Position numbers and translations under genes: made by a program
Notes under the pieces: generated by a model
The model's database searches: none
What the model was told of the DNA's origin: nothing
Seen by the model: only the letters and a program-made list of their open reading frames with translations
Shown here: piece by piece, positions 12,738 through 19,341 of the stretch
Position numbering within the stretch: the stretch's first letter is position 1
Layout of the letters: every line of letters begins with the position of its first letter
Origin: Candidatus Tayloriibacteriota bacterium
GTDB taxonomy: Bacteria > Patescibacteriota > Minisyncoccia > Phycocordibacterales > GWA1-40-21
Assembly (NCBI GenBank): GCA_026395155.1
Contig: JAPLZG010000128.1
Coordinates: forward strand, 6,509-25,849
DNA length: 19,341 nt
Reading direction: 5' to 3'

Positions 12738-14727
12738 GGGAAAATATTTCGAAAGACCAAATGCTGCTATTACTGCATACGACCTTGGTATTGTCGGGTT
12801 TAGAACAAAAATTCATGTTCTTCCAACAGAAAAAGAAAAATACAAACAATTTGAAGGAAAACTTTTTGAAACAACTGTAGGAAGACTTCTATTCAATAGT
12901 GTTCTCCCAAGCAATTATGCTTTTGTTAATAAAGAAATCGAGAAAAAACAAATGGCAAAGATTATTGATGATCTTATTATTGAACATGGTCCAAATAAAA
13001 TTGCTCCTATTATGGACAAGATTAAAAACTTTGGATTTAAGTATGCTACATATTCTGGTGTAACTTGGGGTATAGATGATATTCAAATTCCAAAAGAAAA
13101 GGGTGCGATTGTTAAAGTTGCAAAAGCAAAATCATTAGAAGCCCACGATCAATTTAATGAAGGATTAATTACTGATGAAGAAAGAGTGAGAAAAAATGTT
13201 GAAATATGGCAAGGTGCAAAAGGTGAGCTTGAAAAACTTATTCCTGGAGCTCTTGATCCAAATGGTTCAGTTTTTGATATGTGGAAATCTGGTGCCAGAG
13301 GTTCTCTTGGATCACTTACACAGATGGCAGGTATGAAAGGTTTGATTCAAAACACAATGGGTGAAACTATTGAGTTCCCAGTTATTAGCTCAACAAAAGA
13401 AGGACTAACTCCGATCGAATACTTTATTACTACACACGGATCAAGAAAAGGTCTTACAGATACTGCGCTTAACACTGCAAAAGCTGGATATCTTACAAGA
13501 AGATTGTTTGATGTTGCACAAGATATAATCATTACAGAAGTAGATTGTGGAACAAAAGGAGGAATAACAATTAACAAATCATCAGGAATGGAAACTGGTT
13601 CTTCTGTAGCAAAAAATATCAGAGGAAGAGTTCTTGCCGATGATGTTGTGTTAGCAGATGGAACAGTAATGTATAAAAAAGGTTCACTTCTTACAAAAGA
13701 TGATGCACAAAAAATAGATCAAGCTGGTGTAGAAAAAATTATTGTTAGATCACCACTTACTTGTAAAACACTTCATGGTATTTGTTCAAAATGTTACGGT
13801 ATGGATCTTGGAAGAGCTGAACTTATTGATGTTGGTGAAGCTGTCGGAACTGTTGCTGCACAAGCTATCGGAGAACCTGGAACTCAGCTTACAATGAGAA
13901 CTTTCCACTCTGGAGGAACCGCTTCTGTTGGTGGAGATATTACTTCCGGTTTGCCTAGAGTTGAAGAAATTTTTGAAAAAAGAAGACCAAAAAATCCAGC
14001 TGTTATTGCTACAGTTTCTGGTCATGTAACTTCAGTAAAAGATTTCGGTAAAGAGAAAATAATTACAGTTATTCCTGATATTGAAGATAAAGCAAAAGGT
14101 AAAAAAGCAAAAGCTGGTGAAGTTGAATATGTATTCAATCCAAAAAGAGTTCCTTTTGTTAAAATGGGAGATAGAATTACAAAAGGTCAACTAATTACAG
14201 ATGGTTCTGCTGATATTGATGAAATATTCAAATACGCCGGAAGAGAAAAGGCGATGGAATATATTATTTCTGAAGTTAGCAAACCTTATGAACTTCAAGG
14301 AGAAGCTGTTGCAAGAAAACATATTGAAATTATTGTTAAACAGATGTTTTCAAAAAAAGTTGTTTCTGTTCCGGGAAGTTCAGATTACTGTGTAGGAGAT
14401 ATTATTGATGAACTTGATTTGGAAGTTGAAAATGAAGAAATAAATAAAAATAAAGGTATAGAAATCGAAGCAAATCTAGATGTTATGGGTATTACAGAAT
14501 CATCACTTTCAAGAAGAAGCTTCCTTTCAGCTGCATCATTCCAACACACAGTTAGAATTCTTATCAATGCTGCGATAAAAGGAACAAAAGATACTCTCGC
14601 TGGTCTAAAAGAAAATGTCATTATCGGTAGAATAATTCCTGCAGGTACTGGCTTTGAAGGAAGTAAGAAATATGAAATAATAAAGGAAGTTCAAGATCAG
14701 TTTGCGGATGCAGAATACGAGAATTAA
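12706..14727 (+). CDS. rpoC: RNA polymerase subunit beta', C-terminal fragment
   Basis: This is the continuation of beta' in the +1 frame relative to 11247-12737; the frame is open from 12664 and 12706 is the first ATG. It starts at MTKIIPGEKGEGKYFERP. It carries TTVGRLLFN; VFDMWKSGARGS; the bridge-helix and trigger-loop segment (GLTPIEYFITTHGSRKGLTD then TALNTAKAGYLTRRLFDVAQ); the second zinc site (CKTLHGICSKCYG plus the upstream Cys of DCGT); IGEPGTQLTMRTFHSGG; and the C-terminal jaw/clamp end with SFLSAASFQHT. The internal methionine is unlikely to be a genuine start, because the fragment begins in mid-domain. With about 68 missing codons restored, the whole beta' would be near 1230 residues, normal for a compact polymerase. 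Confidence 0.93.
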   Translation: MTKIIPGEKGEGKYFERPNAAITAYDLGIVGFRTKIHVLPTEKEKYKQFEGKLFETTVGRLLFNSVLPSNYAFVNKEIEKKQMAKIIDDLIIEHGPNKIAPIMDKIKNFGFKYATYSGVTWGIDDIQIPKEKGAIVKVAKAKSLEAHDQFNEGLITDEERVRKNVEIWQGAKGELEKLIPGALDPNGSVFDMWKSGARGSLGSLTQMAGMKGLIQNTMGETIEFPVISSTKEGLTPIEYFITTHGSRKGLTDTALNTAKAGYLTRRLFDVAQDIIITEVDCGTKGGITINKSSGMETGSSVAKNIRGRVLADDVVLADGTVMYKKGSLLTKDDAQKIDQAGVEKIIVRSPLTCKTLHGICSKCYGMDLGRAELIDVGEAVGTVAAQAIGEPGTQLTMRTFHSGGTASVGGDITSGLPRVEEIFEKRRPKNPAVIATVSGHVTSVKDFGKEKIITVIPDIEDKAKGKKAKAGEVEYVFNPKRVPFVKMGDRITKGQLITDGSADIDEIFKYAGREKAMEYIISEVSKPYELQGEAVARKHIEIIVKQMFSKKVVSVPGSSDYCVGDIIDELDLEVENEEINKNKGIEIEANLDVMGITESSLSRRSFLSAASFQHTVRILINAAIKGTKDTLAGLKENVIIGRIIPAGTGFEGSKKYEIIKEVQDQFADAEYEN

Positions 14728-14764
14728 ATATACCAATATACGAATTATACTAATGATACGAATG
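14722..14764 (+). repeat. 43-bp direct repeat at the 3' end of rpoC
   Basis: This is the second copy of the block at 11155-11197, with 42 of 43 bases identical and again beginning at the stop codon region. Confidence 0.9.
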
Positions 14765-14793
14765 GCTACGAATAAATTCATTAGAAAAGTCAG

Positions 14794-14853
14794 AGTGGCG
14801 GGAAAAGGTCTGTCCTTAAATCCGTAAAAAGGACAGACCTTAAAGAGCCACAT
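14794..14853 (-). repeat. 60-bp palindromic element, copy B
   Basis: It is the inverted partner of 7176-7235. AAGGTCTGTC and GACAGACCTT form its stem. It lies 67 bases after the rpoC stop codon and has no T tract, so it is a mobile-type hairpin rather than a clear terminator, although it could slow polymerase. Confidence 0.85.
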
Positions 14854-14921
14854 TCTGTTCCGTCTTTGCTAGGAATCTGTGACGAAGCAAACCATCACAT
14901 CTGTCCTTCTGTTCTCACTTC

Positions 14922-14950
14922 TGTCATTCCGGCGAAGGCCGGAATCCATC
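14922..14950. repeat. Dispersed palindromic repeat, GTCATTCCGGC...GCCGGAATCCA type, copy 4
   Basis: The arms ATTCCGGC and GCCGGAAT are perfect. It is the same family as the copies at 1528 and 7233, with compensating changes in the stem. Confidence 0.7.
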
Positions 14951-14977
14951 TTCCTCCTCAGTTACCTAAAATTTGTT

Positions 14978-14983
14978 TATAAT
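14978..14983 (+). promoter_or_regulatory. Candidate -10 for the SDR-dnaG unit
   Basis: A perfect TATAAT lies 17 bases before the ATG at 15000, giving a leader of only about 10 nt. No recognisable -35 is present. Confidence 0.4.
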
Positions 14984-14999
14984 CACAAACAAGAAACAA

Positions 15000-15722
15000 A
15001 TGAAAAATAAAATTGTAATTATAACTGGTGGTTCTAGTGGCATCGGTGCTACTACTGCTTTAATGTTTGCAAAACAGGGCGCAAATATTATATTTACTTA
15101 CAAGGAAAATAAAAAAGGAGCAGAAGAAATAAAAAACAAGATAAAAGACTTTGGGGTGAAAGTTTTGGCCACTCAAGCTGATTTAACTATCGAAAGTGAA
15201 GCAAAAAGAGTGATAAATGAAACAATAAGAGAATTTGGACATATAGATATCTTAGTTAATAATGCTGGACGATACATAGATGGCGATGAGTGGAACGGCT
15301 CATCTGAGATATGGATAAAATCGCTACAACAAAATCTGGTTTCTGTAATGAGTGTATCCAAATATGCAATCGAAATATTTCAGAAACAAAAATCTGGAGT
15401 CATGATCAATATTTCATCTAGATATTCTAAAGATGGTCAATTTGATTCAATTTCTTATGCAGCAGCAAAGGCTGGGGTAGCAAATATCACCCAAGCTTAT
15501 GCAAAATTACTTTCACCATTTGGCAGAGCAAATTCAGTTTCTCCATCGGCAACAAAAGTAGGTTATTGGTTAACTGCACCAAAAGAAGAATTGGAAAAAA
15601 AAGAAAATAGATTAATTGAACCAGAGAAAGTTGCTGAACAAATTTTAGCTTTAGCGTCTGATAATTGTACAATCAATGGGCAAAATATTTTTGTTGATTT
15701 TAATTCTAATTTAATAAAATAA
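15000..15722 (+). CDS. Short-chain dehydrogenase/reductase (FabG-like SDR)
   Basis: This is a cytoplasmic NAD(P)H-dependent oxidoreductase of 240 residues, the classical SDR size. Motifs: cofactor glycine loop TGGSSGIG (9-16), DL at 61-62, NNAG (87-90), Asn112, catalytic Ser140 in INISSRYS, and YAAAK with Tyr153 and Lys157. The substrate is unknown. The fold resembles 3-oxoacyl-ACP reductase, but NSVSPSATKVG replaces the usual NAVAPG..T, and no fatty-acid genes are nearby. The start is ATG 15000, because an upstream TTG (14973) overlaps the TATAAT. Its stop overlaps the dnaG start by one base (TAATG), so the two are translationally coupled. Confidence 0.9.
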   Translation: MKNKIVIITGGSSGIGATTALMFAKQGANIIFTYKENKKGAEEIKNKIKDFGVKVLATQADLTIESEAKRVINETIREFGHIDILVNNAGRYIDGDEWNGSSEIWIKSLQQNLVSVMSVSKYAIEIFQKQKSGVMINISSRYSKDGQFDSISYAAAKAGVANITQAYAKLLSPFGRANSVSPSATKVGYWLTAPKEELEKKENRLIEPEKVAEQILALASDNCTINGQNIFVDFNSNLIK

Positions 15723-17500
15723 TGTCCACATCCGTAGAACAAATAAAAGAAAGGTTGAGTATTGAAGATGTTATCGGTTCTTACATTAAATTGGAAAGAG
15801 CCGGCAACAGCCTCAAAGCTAGGTGCCCATTTCATAATGAAAAGACGCCGTCTTTTTTCGTTTCTCCTGATAGAGGCGGATATTATTGTTTTGGTTGCGG
15901 AGTTAAAGGTGACGTATTTACTTTCGTTCAAGAGTTTGAAGGAATCGATTTTGTTGGTGCATTGAAAATTCTTGCAGACAGAGCAGGAGTTCAGCTTGAA
16001 AAAATTTCACCAAAAGTCGCTGATAAAAAAGAAAGATTATATTATCTTTTGGAAATTGCTACGGATTTTCTACAGAAGAATCTTGAAAATGAAGAGGTTC
16101 CGCTTGACTATCTTAAAAAAAGAGGACTTACAGAAAAAACAATTAAAGATTGGAGAATTGGATATGTTCGCAATGAATGGCGCACAATTTATGATCATTT
16201 GAAGTCAAAAGGTTTTCTTGATGAAGAAATGGAGCGTGCGGGAATGATAAAAACCGAGGGTCAAAATACTTATGACAGATTTCGTGGAAGAATAATGTTT
16301 CCACTTTTTGACAGTGCTGGAAGAATTATCGCATTTTCTGGAAGAATAATGCCTGCATTTGATGACGGAAAAGCTGGAAAATATTTGAACAGTCCACAAA
16401 CAGAAATCTTTGATAAATCAAAAACACTTTACGGATTTGATAGAGCTAAACTTTCCATTCGTAAATTAGATTTCTCAGTTCTAGTCGAAGGTCAAATGGA
16501 TATAATCATGTCGCATCAAGCAGGTTTTACAAATACGGTTGCATCTTCTGGTACTGCACTTACAGCAGAACATTTAAAACTTCTCAAAAGAATTTCAAAT
16601 AGAATAATAATGTCCTTTGATTCTGATAATGCTGGTGCAAAAGCAGCTGAAAGAGGTTGGGCGCTTGCGCTCGCTTCTGGTATGGAAGTCAAAGTTGCGG
16701 CAATTCCAAAAGGATATGATCCCGCTGATTTAATTTTGAAAAGCCTGCCCGGAAGTAATCAGACGGGTAAAGAAGAATTTAAAGAAGTTTTAAAAAATGC
16801 AGTTCATATTATTGATTTCCTTTTGGAAAGAGTTTATCAAGAAAATACCGATGAAAGGAAAATTGGTATTGCTATAAAAAATAAAGTTTTGCCGTATCTT
16901 TCACTTATAGATAGTAATATAGAAAAATCACATTATGTTTCAAAGATTAGTGGGAGAACAGGAATTAAAGAAGAAGCAATATGGGATGATTTAAAAAAAG
17001 TTAAGTTAGACGAAGATTATGTCTCCCGTTCGACAAGCTCAGGGCAAGCAAAAGAAGAAAGTGTGGAGAAGACGGTCGATGTACTCCCAAAAGGTTCAGC
17101 AGAAAGAAGTTTAGCATCGATTATAGCTTTAGAAGAAAGTAGAAAGGCAAAAGTTTTAGATCCCTCACTCGTAAGAGAAAAAGTTAAAAATATTCTTAAA
17201 ACTGATGAATATGACTTACTTGATGAAAATATTAAGAAGATGTCGGGTGAGCTTGCTTTTGAGGCAGAAAGTTATTACGGGGATTTAGATGAAGTAAAAT
17301 TTAATAAAGAATTAGATTATATCCTGCTAAATTTGCAGGAAGATATATTTAAAAAAGAATTGGCCGATCTCATGCTCGAATTAAAAAAAGCAGAGAGTGC
17401 CAAAGAAAATGACAGAGCAATTTCAATACTACAAAGATGTAATGAAATATCAAAAAAATTACATCAAATAAAGACAGACAGAAATAAAATTAAGTTATAA
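15722..17500 (+). CDS. dnaG: DNA primase
   Basis: Primase makes the RNA primers for DNA replication. At 592 residues the length is normal. The N-terminal zinc-binding domain is CHC2 type (C35, H38, C56, C59; CPFHNEKTPSF and YYCFGCGVKGD). The catalytic core and TOPRIM domain follow, with VEGQMD (Glu256) and FDSDNAG (Asp300, Asp302). DPADLILK marks the end of TOPRIM, followed by a helical region and a C-terminal helicase-interaction-like part. Two repeat-derived peptides interrupt it: residues 341-349 (SLPGSNQTG) and 436-443 (RSTSSGQA). The gene is coupled to the upstream SDR by a TAATG overlap and followed by rpoD, a common dnaG-rpoD order. Confidence 0.97.
   Translation: MSTSVEQIKERLSIEDVIGSYIKLERAGNSLKARCPFHNEKTPSFFVSPDRGGYYCFGCGVKGDVFTFVQEFEGIDFVGALKILADRAGVQLEKISPKVADKKERLYYLLEIATDFLQKNLENEEVPLDYLKKRGLTEKTIKDWRIGYVRNEWRTIYDHLKSKGFLDEEMERAGMIKTEGQNTYDRFRGRIMFPLFDSAGRIIAFSGRIMPAFDDGKAGKYLNSPQTEIFDKSKTLYGFDRAKLSIRKLDFSVLVEGQMDIIMSHQAGFTNTVASSGTALTAEHLKLLKRISNRIIMSFDSDNAGAKAAERGWALALASGMEVKVAAIPKGYDPADLILKSLPGSNQTGKEEFKEVLKNAVHIIDFLLERVYQENTDERKIGIAIKNKVLPYLSLIDSNIEKSHYVSKISGRTGIKEEAIWDDLKKVKLDEDYVSRSTSSGQAKEESVEKTVDVLPKGSAERSLASIIALEESRKAKVLDPSLVREKVKNILKTDEYDLLDENIKKMSGELAFEAESYYGDLDEVKFNKELDYILLNLQEDIFKKELADLMLELKKAESAKENDRAISILQRCNEISKKLHQIKTDRNKIKL
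16744..16767 (+). repeat. In-frame GC-rich palindromic repeat fragment in dnaG
   Basis: CCTGCCCGGAAGTAATCAGA plus CGGG encodes SLPGSNQTG just after DPADLILK. Its complement (CCCGTCTGATTACTTCCGGG) resembles the intergenic palindrome at 3512-3541, suggesting a shared repeat family. Confidence 0.5.
17025..17049 (+). repeat. In-frame GTTCGACAAGCTCAGG-type repeat in dnaG
   Basis: CCCGTTCGACAAGCTCAGGG followed by CAAGC encodes RSTSSGQA. The TTCGACAAGCTCAGG core is a dispersed motif known to me from intergenic DNA of many bacteria. Its base composition stands out against the AT-rich gene. Confidence 0.65.
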
Positions 17501-17546
17501 AGAGTATATTATAGTTAGTCAGAAGGTTGAGTGACAATGATATCTA

Positions 17547-17667
17547 ACCCCAGAGAAATGTCCGCCTTTTTCCACCGACAAGAGGAAAAAGGCGGAGAAA
17601 AGCTAGGAAGCTTTTATTTCACGGGGTGATGATTTTCAAACTCGCTTCGCTCATAAGAAAATCAATC
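17547..17667 (+). promoter_or_regulatory. Structured leader of rpoD with buried SD (same family as rpoB leader)
   Basis: P1: ACCCC (17547-17551) pairs with GGGGT (17623-17627) and GAAAT (17555-17559) with ATTTC (17616-17620). P2: 13-bp stem 17561-17573/17584-17596 with a 10-nt loop. P3: AAAGCT-AGGA-AGCTTT (17599-17614). P4: GAT+GATTTTC (17628-17637) pairs with GAAAATC+ATC (17657-17663, 17665-17667), ending at the ATG. GGGGTGAT (17623-17630) can pair over eight bases with the anti-SD but is held in P1. Compared with rpoB, pair 5 of P2 changes T-A to C-G and pair 7 of P4 changes T-A to C-G. Confidence 0.82.
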
Positions 17668-18867
17668 ATGAAAAAAAACAAAAAAATAAAGAAAATTAAG
17701 GCAAAAGTTATCAAGAAAAAGATAGTTAATAAATTAAAGAAAAAGGTTGTTAAAAAGACATCAAAAATTGTGATACCAAAAGTATCCACAAAAAGAAAAC
17801 TTTTAAATGACAAGGCGGGAAAACTCATCACAAAAGGAAGAGAACGGGGTTTTGTTACATATGATGAGATTATGAAAGAATTTCCTAGAATTGAGGACGA
17901 TATTATTTTTCTTGATGATCTTTATAATAAATTTCTTGTTGCAGGGATTGATGTACTTGAAGGTGGTGGTATGCTTGAGGTTAATGATGAGCAAATTAAA
18001 AAATATGCTTATTCAGGAAGATCTTCAGATGCAAACTATGATTCAATTCAGATCTATTTAAAAGAAATTGGACAATATCCTCTTATAAGTGCATCAATGG
18101 AAAAAGAACTTGCTAGAAAAATTTTAGCAGGTGATTTGGAAGCAAAAAATCTCCTCGCAAAAGCAAACCTTAGACTTGTTGTTTCTATCGCGAAAAAATA
18201 TGTAGGAAGAAGTGCCGACCTTACACTATTAGACTTAATTCAAGAAGGAAACCTTGGTCTTTTTAAAGCTGTTGATAAATTTGATTGGACAAAAGGGTAT
18301 AAATTTTCAACCTATGCAACTTGGTGGATAAGACAAGCGATTACAAGAGCTCTTGCAGATCAATCAAGAACAATTCGTGTCCCTGTGCATATGGTGGAAA
18401 CAATCGCAAAATACAAACAAGTTTACAGAAGACTTTCTCAGGATTTGGGTAGGGAACCATTACCAGATGAGATTGCAACAGAAATGGGTCTTGAAGTTGA
18501 AAAAGTTTATATGATTGAAAAAATCGATCAAGATACTGTTTCTCTTGAAGCACCTGTTGGTGATGATAGTGATGATGGTAAATCAACACTCGGAGATTTT
18601 GTTGCTGATGATAAAATACTTTCTCCAGATCAAGAATCTTCACGTAGAATTCTTTCAGATCAAGTTAAAGAGATTCTTTGTGATCTTTCACTTAAAGAAA
18701 GAAAAATTCTTGAAATGAGACATGGTTTGAATGATGGTATCACTCACACACTTGAAGAAGTTGGAAAAGAGTTCGGAGTTACTCGTGAAAGAATTCGTCA
18801 AATTGAAGCGAAAGCTCATGAGAAAATAAGACAACATGAAAAGATAAATAGATTGCAGAATTACTAA
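17668..18867 (+). CDS. rpoD: RNA polymerase primary sigma factor (sigma70)
   Basis: Sigma70 directs RNA polymerase to housekeeping promoters. The start is ATG 17668, giving 399 residues. The frame stays open upstream to a GTG at 17626, but that extension translates the leader hairpin, and in the matching rpoB leader the same stretch is out of frame, so it is not coding. Residues 1-45 are a Lys-rich tail (KKNKKIKKIKAK...). A region 1.1-like domain spans about 46-110. Region 1.2 is DSIQIYLKEIGQYPLI (125-140). Region 2 includes LLDLIQEGNLGLFKAVDKFD (187-206) and YKFSTYATWWIRQAITRA (211-228). Region 3 covers about 240-300. Region 4 has the helix-turn-helix TLEEVGKEFGVTRERIRQIE (361-380). All functional regions are present. 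Confidence 0.97.
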   Translation: MKKNKKIKKIKAKVIKKKIVNKLKKKVVKKTSKIVIPKVSTKRKLLNDKAGKLITKGRERGFVTYDEIMKEFPRIEDDIIFLDDLYNKFLVAGIDVLEGGGMLEVNDEQIKKYAYSGRSSDANYDSIQIYLKEIGQYPLISASMEKELARKILAGDLEAKNLLAKANLRLVVSIAKKYVGRSADLTLLDLIQEGNLGLFKAVDKFDWTKGYKFSTYATWWIRQAITRALADQSRTIRVPVHMVETIAKYKQVYRRLSQDLGREPLPDEIATEMGLEVEKVYMIEKIDQDTVSLEAPVGDDSDDGKSTLGDFVADDKILSPDQESSRRILSDQVKEILCDLSLKERKILEMRHGLNDGITHTLEEVGKEFGVTRERIRQIEAKAHEKIRQHEKINRLQNY

Positions 18868-18881
18868 TTTTTATCAGGTGC

Positions 18882-18910
18882 TTGCTATTTAATCCAAAAT
18901 AGTGCATAAT
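18882..18910 (+). promoter_or_regulatory. Promoter for the zinc-ribbon gene
   Basis: TTGCTA (18882-18887), a 17-nt spacer and CATAAT (18905-18910). The start would be near 18917, giving a leader of about 95 nt. Confidence 0.55.
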
Positions 18911-18945
18911 AGAAGTATCAGTTTAATAAAGAAAACAACTTAATA

Positions 18946-18967
18946 CCAATTCGCCAGAGGCGATTGG
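18946..18967 (+). promoter_or_regulatory. Hairpin in the leader of the zinc-ribbon gene
   Basis: CCAA-T-TCGCC (18946-18955), loop AGA, GGCGA-TTGG (18959-18967) form a stable stem with one bulged T. No T run follows, so it is not a terminator. It may influence translation of the downstream gene; no SD is visible before the ATG at 19011. Confidence 0.5.
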
Positions 18968-19010
18968 CAAATGTCTCGCGAATATAAAAGTTCAACAGTC
19001 AAATAATAAT

Positions 19011-19341
19011 ATGGGAGATTATAATAGAGGAGGAGATAGAGGAGGTTTTAGAGATAGCCGTGGTGGTGGATCAAGATTTGGAGGTGGAAGAAGTGGTGGA
19101 GGTTTTGGTGGTAACCGTGGTTGTGGATCAAGATTTGGTGATAGAGAAGTCGTAATGCACGATGCTGTTTGTGATGACTGTAAAAAAGATTGTCAGATCC
19201 CTTTTAAACCAAGTAGCGACAAACCAGTCTATTGTAAAGATTGTTTTAATAAAAGAGGAGGTCCAGCAGGAAGAGGTTCTGATTCTGCTCCAAGAAGAGA
19301 TTTCAACGCAAGACCACAAAATGATTTTAACTCAGCTCCAG
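19011..19341 (+). CDS. CxxC-x17-CxxC zinc-ribbon protein with RGG-rich N-terminus (cut by window end)
   Basis: At least 110 residues are visible and the frame is still open at the last base. The N-terminus (2-45) is rich in Gly, Arg and Phe/Tyr (RGGDRGGFRDSRGGGSRFGG), like RGG-box RNA-binding tails, with an internal repeat RGGGSRFGG/RGCGSRFGD. It is followed by a zinc ribbon: C54-x2-C57, 17 residues, C75-x2-C78 (VCDDCKKDCQIPFKPSSDKP, then VYCKDCF). This matches the CxxC-x17-CxxC family common in CPR genomes. The C-terminal part is again low complexity (RGGPAGRGSDSAPRRDFNAR). Zinc binding and nucleic-acid contact are inferred; the cellular role is not known to me. It lies after rpoD with its own likely promoter. 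Confidence 0.85.
   Translation, partial: MGDYNRGGDRGGFRDSRGGGSRFGGGRSGGGFGGNRGCGSRFGDREVVMHDAVCDDCKKDCQIPFKPSSDKPVYCKDCFNKRGGPAGRGSDSAPRRDFNARPQNDFNSAP

Noticed and set aside
12691..12740. Programmed ribosomal frameshift in rpoC
   Set aside because: A +1 shift would be needed and no convincing slippery site is seen. More importantly, the NADFDGD-coding DNA is absent, so recoding could not give an active enzyme.
17626..17667. GTG-started N-terminal extension of RpoD
   Set aside because: These codons form the leader hairpin P4 and overlap the SD. The equivalent stretch before rpoB is out of frame with a stop, so it is RNA structure rather than protein.
1..19341. CRISPR array, rRNA genes, transposase genes
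   Set aside because: No regularly spaced direct repeats, no rRNA sequence and no transposase-like ORF were seen; the repeats present are palindromic or short tandem types.

Overview
The window is AT-rich, gene-dense bacterial chromosome with the standard genetic code: TGA closes uvrA, the 58-residue gene and the DUF2914 gene. Several traits suggest a Candidate Phyla Radiation (Patescibacteria, probably Parcubacteria-like) genome. These are compact RNA polymerase subunits, a shortened UvrC, a lysine-rich sigma factor N-terminus, a DUF2914 membrane protein, a CxxC-x17-CxxC zinc-ribbon protein, and intergenic regions packed with short palindromic and degenerate tandem repeats. This placement is inferred from family content; no 16S rRNA is present.

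Layout. Bases 1-3124 hold nucleotide excision repair: the C-terminal half of UvrA, then UvrC, with a small two-helix membrane protein on the opposite strand between them. Bases 3139-5360 hold two tiny genes, each apparently with its own promoter, Shine-Dalgarno (SD) and terminator (49 and 58 residues), around D-Ala-D-Ala ligase (ddl) and tRNA-Ala(UGC). Bases 5361-7944 are accessory: repeat mosaics, a DUF2914 membrane protein, and an unassigned candidate structured RNA of about 330 nt ending in a strong terminator. Bases 7945-14727 hold rpoB and rpoC. Bases 15000-18867 hold a short-chain dehydrogenase, dnaG and the primary sigma factor gene rpoD. The last gene is an RGG-rich zinc-ribbon protein cut by the window end.

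Main observations. (1) rpoB and rpoD carry the same structured 5' leader: a three-way junction whose closing stem buries a strong SD, then a hairpin ending exactly at the start codon. Covarying pairs support the fold. The leader links core polymerase and its sigma factor, and ddl may carry a distant version. I do not recognise it as a named RNA family. (2) rpoC as given lacks about 200 bp encoding the NADFDGD catalytic site and changes frame there. A genuine organism needs this motif, so an assembly error or a second source must be considered. (3) UvrC lacks the segment holding the first catalytic Asp of its RNase H-like nuclease. (4) Dispersed repeats have entered uvrC and dnaG in frame and are translated. 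(5) The 3' end of tRNA-Ala is copied in inverted orientation just downstream, split by a perfect palindrome.
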